A stretch of DNA of 41,706 bases from Anaerolineae bacterium (GCA_017303655.1 JAFLCE010000030.1:1-41706), one strand, 5' to 3'. Shown: positions 7,711 through 15,617, counted from the stretch's first letter. The notes: generated by a model from the letters alone, not told the origin. Made by a program: numbers and translations.

Positions 7711-8967
7711 ATGAAAGTTAAGAATTTGTTTCGCGTTGCAATGTTAATTGCAACCTTGGTCAGCGTGTTCGGCGCTGGCTCTCAAGCGTATGCGCAGGGA
7801 AGCTCCACCAACACCCTCGGCGCACAGATCATCATCCGCAGCACCACGTTTTGGGATGCAGTCTTCAACGGCAACGTGAACGCCAACCGCTATGAGCGTT
7901 GGGCGCTTCAGCTTGTCGAAGGGGAGAACTTCACCGTGTCGGTCATCACGACCTCCGGCACATTGACTCCCGATATCCATCTGTTGGATGCCAATGAGAA
8001 TGAGATCTCTGTGGTAAGTGGCTCGCTCTCAAGCGCTGTCCTTAACGCCAACCAGCCCGCAGGCGATTATTTCATTCAGATCCAGCCCAAATCTGGTGAA
8101 GGCACCTATTTGATGGAAATCACCCGCATCGAGCAGGTGGTTGAACCCACCGCTTCTGTGGTCTTGAACCCGGCTTCGGTTGAAGTGGGTGGCACCTCTA
8201 CGGGTACGTTAATGTTGACCAATATTCCTGAAGGCGGATACGCCAGCGCTGAATTCACTTGTACCTATAACCCGGCGTTGATCTCCATCAGCAATATCGC
8301 TGACTCTGGTCTCTTCGGCTCAGACCCCGCCGTTGCCATGAGTGGTCCTGCGGATGGTTCCTTCGTCTTCGCTGTGGCTGGTACCAACAGTCAACGCGCT
8401 ACCAGTGACGGCGCTGTCTTCACCTTCACCGTCACCGCTTTGGCTGCCGGAAATGCAGAGATCAATTGTGTGGCGCGCGTTTCCACTGGCGGCAGCCTCA
8501 CAACCATCGCCTCTGTCCCTGCAACGTTGGGCATCACCGAACCTGTTGTGTTGGACGGTTCTTTGGCGGGCACAGCTCTTGCCACCAAGACTGTCACCGT
8601 CACCCTGTATAACCAGGATACGACCGTTCAAGGCACTGCCACCCCGGATGCAAACGGAAATTTTTCCATCACGGCTCCGGCGGGCAGCTACACCGCTGTC
8701 GCTTCGGCGCCCGGGTTCCTCAGAGCCCAAGCCAGCCCGGTCCTCACCTCTGGTGCAACTACAACGTTGCAATCGGTCACCCTGCTCGCCGGTGATATTG
8801 ATGGCAATGACGTCATCGATCAATTTGATGCCCTCACCATCGGCATCAACTACAACCTCGCCGCCCCCGCCGCTGCTGACTTGAACAACGACGGAACGAT
8901 CAACGTTCTCGACCTTGAACTTCTCGCAGCAAACTACCGCCTGACGGGTCCCCTCGCCTGGCAATAA
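7711..8967 (+). CDS. Secreted cohesin and dockerin protein
   Basis: The 418-residue product has a signal peptide (about 1-28, cut after AYA) and a beta-sandwich resembling a pre-peptidase C-terminal domain (about 33-145). A cohesin domain follows (about 150-278; NIPEGGYASAEFTCTYNP is the typical strand 3-4 region). Next come a carboxypeptidase-regulatory/Cna-B-like fold (about 282-355) and a type I dockerin (about 361-415). The dockerin has two calcium loops, DIDGNDVIDQFD and DLNNDGTINVLD. Two cohesin cysteines (FTC, INC) may form a disulfide. AAGGAG lies 7 nt before the ATG at 7711; an ATG at 7708 is also possible. It shares its C-terminal half with the M23 protein two genes on. Confidence 0.82.
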   Translation: MKVKNLFRVAMLIATLVSVFGAGSQAYAQGSSTNTLGAQIIIRSTTFWDAVFNGNVNANRYERWALQLVEGENFTVSVITTSGTLTPDIHLLDANENEISVVSGSLSSAVLNANQPAGDYFIQIQPKSGEGTYLMEITRIEQVVEPTASVVLNPASVEVGGTSTGTLMLTNIPEGGYASAEFTCTYNPALISISNIADSGLFGSDPAVAMSGPADGSFVFAVAGTNSQRATSDGAVFTFTVTALAAGNAEINCVARVSTGGSLTTIASVPATLGITEPVVLDGSLAGTALATKTVTVTLYNQDTTVQGTATPDANGNFSITAPAGSYTAVASAPGFLRAQASPVLTSGATTTLQSVTLLAGDIDGNDVIDQFDALTIGINYNLAAPAAADLNNDGTINVLDLELLAANYRLTGPLAWQ

Positions 8968-8985
8968 ACCAACCTGGCAATGCAA

Positions 8986-9014
8986 GGACGCGCCGACTCA
9001 CCCTCGGCGCGTCC
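8986..9014 (+). promoter_or_regulatory. GC-rich hairpin between the first and second cohesin genes
   Basis: GGACGCGCCGA (8986-8996) and TCGGCGCGTCC (9004-9014) form a perfect 11-bp stem with a 7-nt loop. No T-run follows, so it more likely protects mRNA ends or sets the ratio of the flanking products than ends transcription outright. Confidence 0.6.
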
Positions 9015-9030
9015 ACCTTCGGAGTTCACA

Positions 9031-9714
9031 ATGAAAAAACTTGCTTTGACCCTCATCGCACTTATCTACTTATTTGTTGCCATGCCTGTACAGGCACAGG
9101 CAGCGGAATCCATTTGGATCACCGCCAGTACCGCCAGCTTCAAAACGGGCGAAACCGTTATTGTTACCGTAAACGGTCTTTCTGCCGCGCCCATTCAAGG
9201 GCTTACTTTTCAAATTACATTTGATCCGGCTTGTCTTAAGCCGGTCAATGCTGCCAGCCCCATTCCGGGGTTGAACGGACTTCCCCTCCCGCAAATTACT
9301 GGTCTTGTTGATGCATCATTCGCAAGCACTACACCTCAGGTTGCCAACGGTGTGTTGGCAGAGGTGCGTTTTACCACGCTTGGCGCCTGCCAAACCAATG
9401 TAACCCTGCAAAGTGCTGCCTTGGTCATCAAGAATGAATCTGGTTTTGCGGCACCCTTGCCCGGTGTATCTCTCGGCGAAAAAACGATTGCAGTAGCGAT
9501 TAGTGCGGAACAAGGCTCCGCACAGGATCTGCCCCTGTTGGGCACCCCGCTCCCGCTTGGGGTTGAGCCGGTTTCTACATCCTCAACTTCTCTTCCCACT
9601 GGAACCTTGATCGTGCTCGTTGTCATCGGCATTCTGCTCGTGATCGGCATCATTGTTTTGATCCGCATTCTCAAAGGGGATGGGTCGACATCCACCCCGG
9701 CTCGAAAAGGGTAA
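9031..9714 (+). CDS. Cohesin-domain protein with C-terminal membrane anchor
   Basis: The 227-residue product has a signal peptide (about 1-25, cut near AQA) and a single cohesin-like domain (about 28-160; LTFQITFDPACLKPVN matches the conserved cohesin strand pattern). A Ser/Thr/Pro linker leads to one membrane segment (about 191-213) and a short basic tail ending PARKG. There is no sortase motif, so the anchor is the membrane helix itself. The ATG at 9031 has GGAG 6 nt upstream; the earlier in-frame start at 8980 would encode the hairpin. By analogy with cellulosomes it could hold dockerin-bearing proteins on the cell. The partner choice is inferred from the neighbours. Confidence 0.75.
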   Translation: MKKLALTLIALIYLFVAMPVQAQAAESIWITASTASFKTGETVIVTVNGLSAAPIQGLTFQITFDPACLKPVNAASPIPGLNGLPLPQITGLVDASFASTTPQVANGVLAEVRFTTLGACQTNVTLQSAALVIKNESGFAAPLPGVSLGEKTIAVAISAEQGSAQDLPLLGTPLPLGVEPVSTSSTSLPTGTLIVLVVIGILLVIGIIVLIRILKGDGSTSTPARKG

Positions 9715-9747
9715 AAGGCAGCCTGCCAGCCTTAGAAGGAACCCGCT

Positions 9748-12375
9748 ATGAAAATTAAGACACATGTTCGAATTATGTTGTTAGCTGCGATCCTGCTCTC
9801 TGCAATTCCGGCGAATGTTTTTGCTTCCACTACGCCGCCTGTGGACATGTTCCAATTGCCTTGGGAGCAGGGGAAGGCATGGGTTTCTTACGATGGGCTT
9901 GATAATGGCTGGAGGCGACCAAGCTCCAGCCCGCATAATTACAATATGGGCGGCGCCATCGATTTTGCCCCGCGTGTGAAAATGACAGTGGGCGAAGATA
10001 CCTCGAACGACTGGGTGACTGCAGCTGCGGCTGGAACGGTGACTCAGGTCGGTTCTTGTTTTATTAAGATCGATCATGGCAATGGTTGGCTCACTGAGTA
10101 TTGGCACCTCGATAAAATTCAGGTGACGGCTGGTAGCAAGGTCAGCCGCAATCAAAAGCTGGCGGTCATTCACAATAACAAGACTCAGCAAGTCTGTCTC
10201 GGGAATGAATTTCCCGGACCGCATTTGCATTTTGTGTTTCGCCCTAAAGTCTTGGATACTCGTTTTGCCGGGTGGACGGTGAATTACAACGCATTCACGA
10301 ACAAGACGACCTATACCAAAAATGGTCAGACGGTGCCGATCCTGACACCTCTGATGAATATCCCGGACCTGCAAACTGTAACGCGTGGTTTGATCGATTG
10401 GAATATCAACTATGAGGGCAGTGTGGATGCCTATCGCCGTGAACGTTGGACGTTGATGTTGATCGAAGACGCCAAGTTCGAAGTGAACGTTAGCCCGAAT
10501 GCGATTGGGCTTGTGCCGGTCATTGTCTTATTGGATTCAAACGGTGCTGAGATCATGCGCGCCAATGGCACACTGAGCTCTACACAACCTGCTGGTTTCT
10601 ATTACATCGAGATCCAATCTGAAGCAGGGACGGGGTATTACAACCTGATTGCTACAAAACAAGAATCAGGCGGCGCAACAGTCACGCCTTCGCCGACTAT
10701 TACCGAAACTCCGCCCGCAACCGGAACACCAGACGGTTCTGAAACTCCAACTCCTACTGGCACATTGACGGGTTCTGAGACTCCGACTGCAACTGGAACT
10801 CTGGACGGTTCAGAAACCCCAACTGCAACCGGCACACTGACCGGCTCTGAAACACCGGATGGTTCTGAAACCCCAACTCCCACCGGCACTATAACGGTTT
10901 CAGAGACACCAACAGAAACACAGACACCACAATTTACAGATACGCCAACACAGACACTCACTGCCACGCCAACTCCGTTTGATGTGCCATCTGAAACGCC
11001 AACACCTAATTTTGCTGAGACCTCGATTGCAGGTACATCCATTGCTGGGACACAAACTGCGATAGCAGGTACTGAAATTGCAGGTACTCAAACCGCAATT
11101 GCAGGAACACAAACTGCCTTTGCAGGGACCTCCATTGTTGAGACACAGACCGCAATTGCTGGAACACAAACTGCCTTCGCAGGCACCTCTATTGCTGAAA
11201 CACAAACCGCAATCGCTGGTACTCAAACAGCTATTGATGCCACATCCATTGCTGGCACACAAACAGCGATTGCAGGTACTCAAACTGCGATCGACAGTAC
11301 TTCCATTGCCGGGACTCAAACTGCTATTTCGGGTACTCAAACGGCAATTATTGGCACAACTATTGCTGAGACACAAACCGCGATCGTTGCGACTCAAACT
11401 GCCATTAGTGGCACAGACATTGCGGGTACGCAAACCGCAATCTCAGGAACACAGACTGCAAACGTGCCGACATCCAGCCCGACCGTATCGGTTACACCAA
11501 CAATAACAACGGTGCCAACTCCCGTGGGTCCGTATGTGCTTGTGGATGTCATTCAACCGACACTGACATTTGATCAAACAAGCTTGGTGAACGTCAGCTT
11601 GAACAACGTCCCGGTCGAAGGCTACACCAGCACCGAATTCGTTTGTACCTACGACCCCGCCATTGTAGAAGTGAGCGGCATCCTCGCGGCGGAACTTTTC
11701 GGCTCAGACCCCGCCTCTGCCATAAGCGGTCCACAGAACGGACAGTTCATACTCGGCATTGCAGGCACAAACGGCAAGAAAGCCACCTCCAGTGGCACTG
11801 CCTTCACCTTCGCCGTACGCGGCTTGCAAATTGGGCAGACCACCGTCCAATGTACGGCTCGCGTTTCAGTGGGGCAGGGCAGTCTGGAAGCCATCGGCTA
11901 CATCCCAGATACGGTCACCGTGTTGGATGCGAATGTCTCTCCCACGCCTACCCCGGCAACCTCTTCGTTTGTGAGCGGACAAGTCCTTGCCAGCAAGCCC
12001 GTGACCATTCAACTCTTTGATGCAAGCAATGCCCTGCTCGTGTCACAAACCGTCAACCCGGATGGCACTTTCAACATTCAAATTTCCGGCGGCACCTACA
12101 CCATCGTCGCTTCGGCACAGGGCTATCTCAATGCCCAAGGGTTCATCACCCTCACCAACGGAGTCACGACCACCATGCAGACGGTCAGTTTGCCCGCCGG
12201 TGACATTGACGGGAACAGTGTCATTGACCAGTTCGATGCCCTGACCATTGGGATGAACTACAGCGCCTCGACTCCGACCGCAGCGGATCTCAACAACGAC
12301 GGTGTGATCAACGTCCTCGACCTTGAACTGCTGGCAGCCAACTATCGCAGATCGGGCGCTCTCGCCTGGCAGTAA
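9748..12375 (+). CDS. Secreted M23 peptidase with cohesin and dockerin
   Basis: The 875-residue product has a signal peptide (about 1-26) and an M23 peptidase domain (about 40-200) with H63...D72, YWH (H120) and HLH (H159, H161). The first His stands 9 residues before the Asp, as in LasA-type M23A, not the usual 4; C104 and C150 could pair. Then follow a pre-peptidase-type domain (about 211-305), Thr/Pro-rich ETPTPTGT repeats (about 312-416), a Thr/Ala/Gln 19-residue repeat (about 422-572), a cohesin (about 600-726), a Cna-B-like fold (about 740-815) and a dockerin (about 818-870; DIDGNSVIDQFD and DLNNDGVINVLD). M23 enzymes cut peptidoglycan cross-bridges or other peptides. A terminator follows. 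Confidence 0.85.
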   Translation: MKIKTHVRIMLLAAILLSAIPANVFASTTPPVDMFQLPWEQGKAWVSYDGLDNGWRRPSSSPHNYNMGGAIDFAPRVKMTVGEDTSNDWVTAAAAGTVTQVGSCFIKIDHGNGWLTEYWHLDKIQVTAGSKVSRNQKLAVIHNNKTQQVCLGNEFPGPHLHFVFRPKVLDTRFAGWTVNYNAFTNKTTYTKNGQTVPILTPLMNIPDLQTVTRGLIDWNINYEGSVDAYRRERWTLMLIEDAKFEVNVSPNAIGLVPVIVLLDSNGAEIMRANGTLSSTQPAGFYYIEIQSEAGTGYYNLIATKQESGGATVTPSPTITETPPATGTPDGSETPTPTGTLTGSETPTATGTLDGSETPTATGTLTGSETPDGSETPTPTGTITVSETPTETQTPQFTDTPTQTLTATPTPFDVPSETPTPNFAETSIAGTSIAGTQTAIAGTEIAGTQTAIAGTQTAFAGTSIVETQTAIAGTQTAFAGTSIAETQTAIAGTQTAIDATSIAGTQTAIAGTQTAIDSTSIAGTQTAISGTQTAIIGTTIAETQTAIVATQTAISGTDIAGTQTAISGTQTANVPTSSPTVSVTPTITTVPTPVGPYVLVDVIQPTLTFDQTSLVNVSLNNVPVEGYTSTEFVCTYDPAIVEVSGILAAELFGSDPASAISGPQNGQFILGIAGTNGKKATSSGTAFTFAVRGLQIGQTTVQCTARVSVGQGSLEAIGYIPDTVTVLDANVSPTPTPATSSFVSGQVLASKPVTIQLFDASNALLVSQTVNPDGTFNIQISGGTYTIVASAQGYLNAQGFITLTNGVTTTMQTVSLPAGDIDGNSVIDQFDALTIGMNYSASTPTAADLNNDGVINVLDLELLAANYRRSGALAWQ
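11011..11466 (+). repeat. In-gene tandem repeat, about 57-bp unit (AGTQTAI motif)
   Basis: The coding sequence repeats units of 5+7+7 residues (for example AGTSI, AETQTAI, AGTQTAF), about eight times with small changes. Codons vary between copies, so the protein pattern is better kept than the DNA, which points to selection on the protein. It is probably a flexible or glycosylated stalk. Confidence 0.8.
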
Positions 12376-12384
12376 ATTAGAATC

Positions 12385-12432
12385 AAAAGAGACCAACGTT
12401 TACAAACGTTGGTCTCTTTTATTTTTTCTTCA
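12385..12432 (+). terminator. Intrinsic terminator of the cohesin-dockerin locus
   Basis: AAAAGAGACCAACGTT (12385-12400) and its complement (12405-12420) form a 16-bp stem followed by ATTTTTTC. It marks the 3' end of the three-gene unit. Confidence 0.88.
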
Positions 12433-12455
12433 TCTTTGCCTGTTAGGATGAAACC

Positions 12456-13334
12456 ATGAAAAACAAAGCCTTTCGTTTTTTATGGTTACTCCCTGCTACT
12501 GTTTTGCTTGTTTTTGGGGCTTATTTTCTCTTCACACTTGGGCGTCCGGCTCCTATCCCGACAAAATATGAGTTGTACGATGGCATAACTTACCGTCGTG
12601 TCGTTAATTATCTGCCGCATGCTATGATCGCCCATGTCATCATCATTGATCGTAGAGAGGCAAACGTACGCTACCTCGTTACCCCGCCAGATGAAATTGA
12701 AGGCGGCTCTTTACAAGCGCGGACAACCTCTCAATTCCTCAACGAGTTTGGGGTACAGATCGCCATTAATGGCGATGGTTTCTTCCCGTGGCGGTCGCGC
12801 AGCCCTGTGGATTATTATCCGCATAGTGGTGACCCGGTCACGCCGCTTGGGTTCACTGCATCCGGTGGAACAGTATATGCCGACGGATTGCAGGATGAAG
12901 AACCTGAACCGACTTTATACATCAGTCGTCGTAATGAGCTGACCTTTAACCTGCCTCCGAACAAAATCTTTCACGCCCTTTCAGGCGACCGGATGTTGCT
13001 TCAAGGCGGTGAGATCACAGCTGGATTGGATGATTCCATTCTGCATCCACGCACGGCAATTGGTGTAAACCGCAATGGACGCTATGTAATTCTAGTTGTA
13101 GTGGATGGACGCCAGCCGTTTTATAGTGCGGGCGCAACCTATCAAGACCTTGCCGAACTACTTAAGGATTTCGACGTCTATTTTGCCATGGCGTTGGATG
13201 GTGGCGGTTCTTCGGCACTTGTAATTAAAGATAAATTTGGAAATACTCAAACTTTGAATTCGCCCATTGATAGCTACATTCCAGGGCGTGAGCGTCCCGT
13301 GGCAAATCACTTTGGCGTATACGTTGAACCTTAG
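12456..13334 (+). CDS. Phosphodiester glycosidase (NAGPA domain) protein
   Basis: The 292-residue product has one N-terminal membrane segment (about 8-28) and an extracytoplasmic NAGPA/DUF2233 domain (about 60-290). Family marks are AINGDGFF (Asn-Gly-Asp), LHPRTAIGVNRNGRYVILVV, the VDGRQP turn and ALDGGGSSALV, with the late RPVANHFGVY. The domain is named after the mammalian enzyme that uncovers mannose-6-phosphate; bacterial members act on surface glycans or phosphodiesters, and the substrate here is unknown. It lies 80 bp after the terminator of the cohesin locus on the same strand. Its stop codon overlaps that of the convergent nuclease gene by 3 nt. Confidence 0.88.
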   Translation: MKNKAFRFLWLLPATVLLVFGAYFLFTLGRPAPIPTKYELYDGITYRRVVNYLPHAMIAHVIIIDRREANVRYLVTPPDEIEGGSLQARTTSQFLNEFGVQIAINGDGFFPWRSRSPVDYYPHSGDPVTPLGFTASGGTVYADGLQDEEPEPTLYISRRNELTFNLPPNKIFHALSGDRMLLQGGEITAGLDDSILHPRTAIGVNRNGRYVILVVVDGRQPFYSAGATYQDLAELLKDFDVYFAMALDGGGSSALVIKDKFGNTQTLNSPIDSYIPGRERPVANHFGVYVEP

Positions 13335-14152
13335 AACTCGATCTCACCGATCTGTTCAAAATTAATATCGAATAATTCTTCGGCTTCGGTTTCGAGTTCG
13401 GCATCCAGCCCATCTCCGGCGCGGATGCCGCGGTTGCAATACGATCTATACGGGCAGTAAAGGCAGCGGTTGGTGTCCTCAGTTTTCGGGTAGGAAGAGG
13501 CGGATTTTATTTCCTCCGCATACCGAGTCAGCGCATCCCAATCCCGTTTGAATTGATCAGCTTGGTAGGGGAAATGTGCCGGGTCGTTGGGGAAGTCTGA
13601 GAACCAGTAGATCATCTCGATCTGTTCGGGAGCAATGGGTTTGCCGCCGTTGAGGAATGCTCCTGCCTGCACCAACAAGGCGCGATACACACGGGTTTGC
13701 AAACGGATGGCGAGGAACTCGCTTTTGGGGCGTTTGCGATAGGTCTTCCAATCGTAGATGTAGAATTTTTTTCCATCCATGGCGATCAGGTCGTATTTAG
13801 CGATGAGACGGAATGAGCCCAAAGGTGCAGATAAGGTTACTTCGGTTCTAAGACCTGCGAGGTCTTTGAGACCTGTCAGGTTTTTATTATTAATAAAATT
13901 GTCCCACCAGCGTTGCAGGTTATCTGTGTTCGCTGTTTTGGCAACTTGTTCTGCTGGGATGCCGATGAAATATTGTTGCACGAGCCGGTGGAAGTATTCG
14001 CCCTCGCGCTGGTGTTTCTCGTTCTCAAGCGCGGGTTCGGTTTCGATGGCGGGATACGCCAAGCGCTGCAAATAACGCAGCTCAAAGCGGCGCGGACAGT
14101 CGTTGTAGTCTTGCAAAGACGATTGGCTGAGTGAGGTCAGTTCGATGGGCAT
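13331..14152 (-). CDS. PD-(D/E)XK nuclease, RecB/Cas4-like with Fe-S cysteines
   Basis: The 273-residue product is a PDDEXK_1 family nuclease. Visible parts are SLSQSSLQDYNDCPRRFELRY, the GEYFHRLVQ helix with its conserved His, D121, the DWK core (D134, K136) and QTRVY. Four cysteines (C19, C230, C233, C239) match the iron-sulfur staple of AddB/RecB-type nucleases. Such proteins trim DNA ends in repair. No helicase partner is next to it. Residues about 90-101 (NLTGLKDLAGLR) are encoded by a copy of the dispersed AGACCTG palindrome, an in-frame insertion in the region before D121. The ribosome-binding site is weak. Confidence 0.87.
   Translation of the reverse strand: MPIELTSLSQSSLQDYNDCPRRFELRYLQRLAYPAIETEPALENEKHQREGEYFHRLVQQYFIGIPAEQVAKTANTDNLQRWWDNFINNKNLTGLKDLAGLRTEVTLSAPLGSFRLIAKYDLIAMDGKKFYIYDWKTYRKRPKSEFLAIRLQTRVYRALLVQAGAFLNGGKPIAPEQIEMIYWFSDFPNDPAHFPYQADQFKRDWDALTRYAEEIKSASSYPKTEDTNRCLYCPYRSYCNRGIRAGDGLDAELETEAEELFDINFEQIGEIEF
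13851..13885. repeat. Palindromic repeat, AGACCTG family, in frame inside the nuclease
   Basis: AGACCTGCGAGGTCT (13851-13865), 2 nt, then AGACCTGTCAGGTTT: two short palindromes in series. The second matches the half-sites at 223-260 and 2888-2921. The whole element adds about 12 codons to the nuclease without breaking the frame. Confidence 0.75.
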
Positions 14153-14160
14153 GTCTTATT

Positions 14161-14191
14161 TTGCCACAGAATTTAACGCCTATGCTATACT
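14161..14191 (+). promoter_or_regulatory. Extended -10 promoter of the NYN gene
   Basis: TTGCCA (14161-14166), 19 bp, then TGCTATACT (14183-14191) with the TG extension. It lies in the 105-bp gap between divergent genes. Confidence 0.6.
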
Positions 14192-14257
14192 TTCGGAAAA
14201 ATACGAGCATGGATAGGGATGCAAAGCCCTACCATACTCATGAAAATTTGGAGTTTT

Positions 14258-15379
14258 ATGGGACAGGAAACACAGGTAGCCGTTTTTATCGACTACGACA
14301 ATATTGAAATAAGCGTGGAAGAAGCCTTTGGCAAAGGCAGCGATGTGGATTGGAATCGCATCTTTAATTATGCGTCTCAGATCGGGCGCGTGGTTTTGCG
14401 CCGTGCCTACGCGGACTGGGCAGAAGCCGCCAGCAAGCAACGTCACTTGCTCAACATGGGTGTGGAGCTGATCCACGTCAACAGCAAGCGCGGCAAGAAT
14501 GCCGCCGATATTCGCATTGTGCTCGATGCGTTGGAATTGTTCTACAACGAGAAGGAATCTTTTTCGCATGTTCTGCTGGTTTCTGGCGATGGTGATTTCA
14601 CCGAGTTGGTGCATCGTTTGCGCACGCATGGCAAGACCGTTATTGGTTTGGGCGTCAGTGGCACGACAGCCGATTTCCTCGTCAGCGCCTGCGACAAGTT
14701 CGTGTATTATGACAAGTGGCAAGGTGTAAACAAGTTTAAAAAAGAGACGCCTTCGAATGGCGGGCAAAAGCAACCTGTCGCGAAGCAGAATAATCCACCT
14801 GTGCAAAAGCAGGAAAAACCCCAGCCGCAAAATCAGGAAAAGGCACAGCCACAAGAAAAACTTGCGCCAAAACCTGCTGTGCCGATCTCGCCTGAAAAAC
14901 GGTTGGAGCGTTATCTCAACATTCTGGTTGCGCACAAGATCCGCATGACGCCGAATACGAATCGTCCGTTAGTGATCTATAAGCTGTACGAGTTGGTTCA
15001 ATCAAGCAAGAGCATCACCTTCAATCAACTAAAGGAACGGGCGCAATCTTTATTCGCTTCTGCCACGCCGCAGATCGAACCGCAACTGGTGATGGACGCC
15101 GTGCATCAATTGTTCCATACCTATTGCTTTAATTTTGAAGAGACCGGTGATCGCATCCGTATTATGGATCGCCCGATGTACTTCCCTGAAGATGTGCGCG
15201 GAGCTTCAGACCTGCTCAACAAATGCGATGCGAAAATTCTGAGTATGATCGCAAGCGATTTGGGCGCTTCGGAAGAACTCGATAAGGAAGCCGCTGCCAA
15301 GATCCTATATGGCAGTGTGCGCAACCCCAAAGTGCTCGACCATATTCAAGAATTGCTCCATACAGAATCTCAGGTATAA
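14258..15379 (+). CDS. NYN-domain (LabA/DUF88-like) putative RNase
   Basis: The 373-residue product has an NYN domain in about residues 5-152. Its acidic residues are in place for a PIN-like metal site: FIDYDN (D12, D14), NAADIRIVLD (D84, D90) and SGDGDF (D111, D113). A Gln/Lys/Pro-rich linker (about 157-212) joins it to a helical C-terminal region (about 216-370), which may be an OST-HTH/LOTUS-type RNA-binding domain; that part is uncertain. Family members are RNA nucleases. The ATG at 14258 with GGAG 4 nt upstream is preferred to 14219 and 14240. The gene's last codons contain the promoter of the next leader. Confidence 0.85.
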   Translation: MGQETQVAVFIDYDNIEISVEEAFGKGSDVDWNRIFNYASQIGRVVLRRAYADWAEAASKQRHLLNMGVELIHVNSKRGKNAADIRIVLDALELFYNEKESFSHVLLVSGDGDFTELVHRLRTHGKTVIGLGVSGTTADFLVSACDKFVYYDKWQGVNKFKKETPSNGGQKQPVAKQNNPPVQKQEKPQPQNQEKAQPQEKLAPKPAVPISPEKRLERYLNILVAHKIRMTPNTNRPLVIYKLYELVQSSKSITFNQLKERAQSLFASATPQIEPQLVMDAVHQLFHTYCFNFEETGDRIRIMDRPMYFPEDVRGASDLLNKCDAKILSMIASDLGASEELDKEAAAKILYGSVRNPKVLDHIQELLHTESQV

Positions 15380-15380
15380 T
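15353..15380 (+). promoter_or_regulatory. Promoter of the ABC-F leader
   Basis: TTGCTC (15353-15358), 16 bp, then TATAAT (15375-15380), inside the end of the NYN gene. The transcript would start around 15387. Confidence 0.6.
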
Positions 15381-15387
15381 CGCGAAC

Positions 15388-15483
15388 ATGCTTTACATCA
15401 TCAGCATAGGCAAACCCCTCTTTGCAATGGCGATCAATGGCTTTGATATCGCCGTTCCTTATCGTATTGCGCCTGTACGCTGA
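15388..15483 (+). CDS. Possible 31-codon leader peptide
   Basis: A short frame starts with an ATG 7 nt after TATAAT, so it would be leaderless, and ends 17 nt before a strong terminator. Its product MLYIISIGKPLFAMAINGFD... matches nothing recognised. It stands where regulatory leader peptides of ABC-F resistance genes stand. Without comparison to relatives it may be chance. Confidence 0.3.
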   Translation: MLYIISIGKPLFAMAINGFDIAVPYRIAPVR

Positions 15484-15500
15484 AAGTTCTCGCTTTCACA

Positions 15501-15532
15501 CGCCGCAGGTGTCGCCTGCGGCGTTTTTGTTT
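15501..15532 (+). terminator. Intrinsic terminator in the ABC-F leader
   Basis: CGCCGCAGG (15501-15509), loop TGTCG, CCTGCGGCG (15515-15523), then TTTTTGTTT: a textbook hairpin, placed 86 nt before the ABC-F start. Confidence 0.9.
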
Positions 15533-15540
15533 AACAACAA

Positions 15541-15602
15541 CGTAGGGGCGACCCGCCCAGATTGATCAACTACCTTTAAAAAACTTGAAGGGTCGCCCTT
15601 AC
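15541..15602. repeat. Inverted repeat GTAGGGGCGACCC / GGGTCGCCCTTAC
   Basis: The two arms are nearly complementary and enclose about 36 nt. The GTAGGGGCGACCC type of sequence is found dispersed in many bacterial genomes. It lies directly before the ABC-F gene and overlaps an alternative TTG start at 15585. Confidence 0.6.
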
Positions 15603-15617
15603 AAAATCGGAACCACT

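Larger units (their letters stand above)
15387..15532 (+). promoter_or_regulatory. Structured leader RNA before the ABC-F gene (possible attenuator)
   Basis: Three hairpins follow the promoter: GGCGAT/ATCGCC (15429-15453), GAAAG/CTTTC (15482-15497) and the terminator. GCGCCTG (15469-15475) can pair with CAGGTGT (15506-15512) with two G-U pairs, which would open the terminator. No other promoter is evident before the ABC-F start. A free-standing small RNA of about 145 nt is the other reading. Confidence 0.45.

Noticed and set aside
8320-8985. A 221-codon minus-strand frame opposite the first cohesin protein
   Set aside because: It is antisense to a clear cohesin-dockerin region and resembles no protein; its openness follows from codon bias.
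10638-11433. Two long minus-strand open frames opposite the repeat region of the M23 protein
   Set aside because: Their products are low-complexity Val/Gly/Ser or Cys/Asn/Ser strings produced by the repeat on the other strand, with no ribosome-binding site; the plus-strand protein has clear domains on both sides.
11011-11466. CRISPR-like array
   Set aside because: The repeats are in frame, lack unique spacers of constant length, and encode a regular protein repeat.
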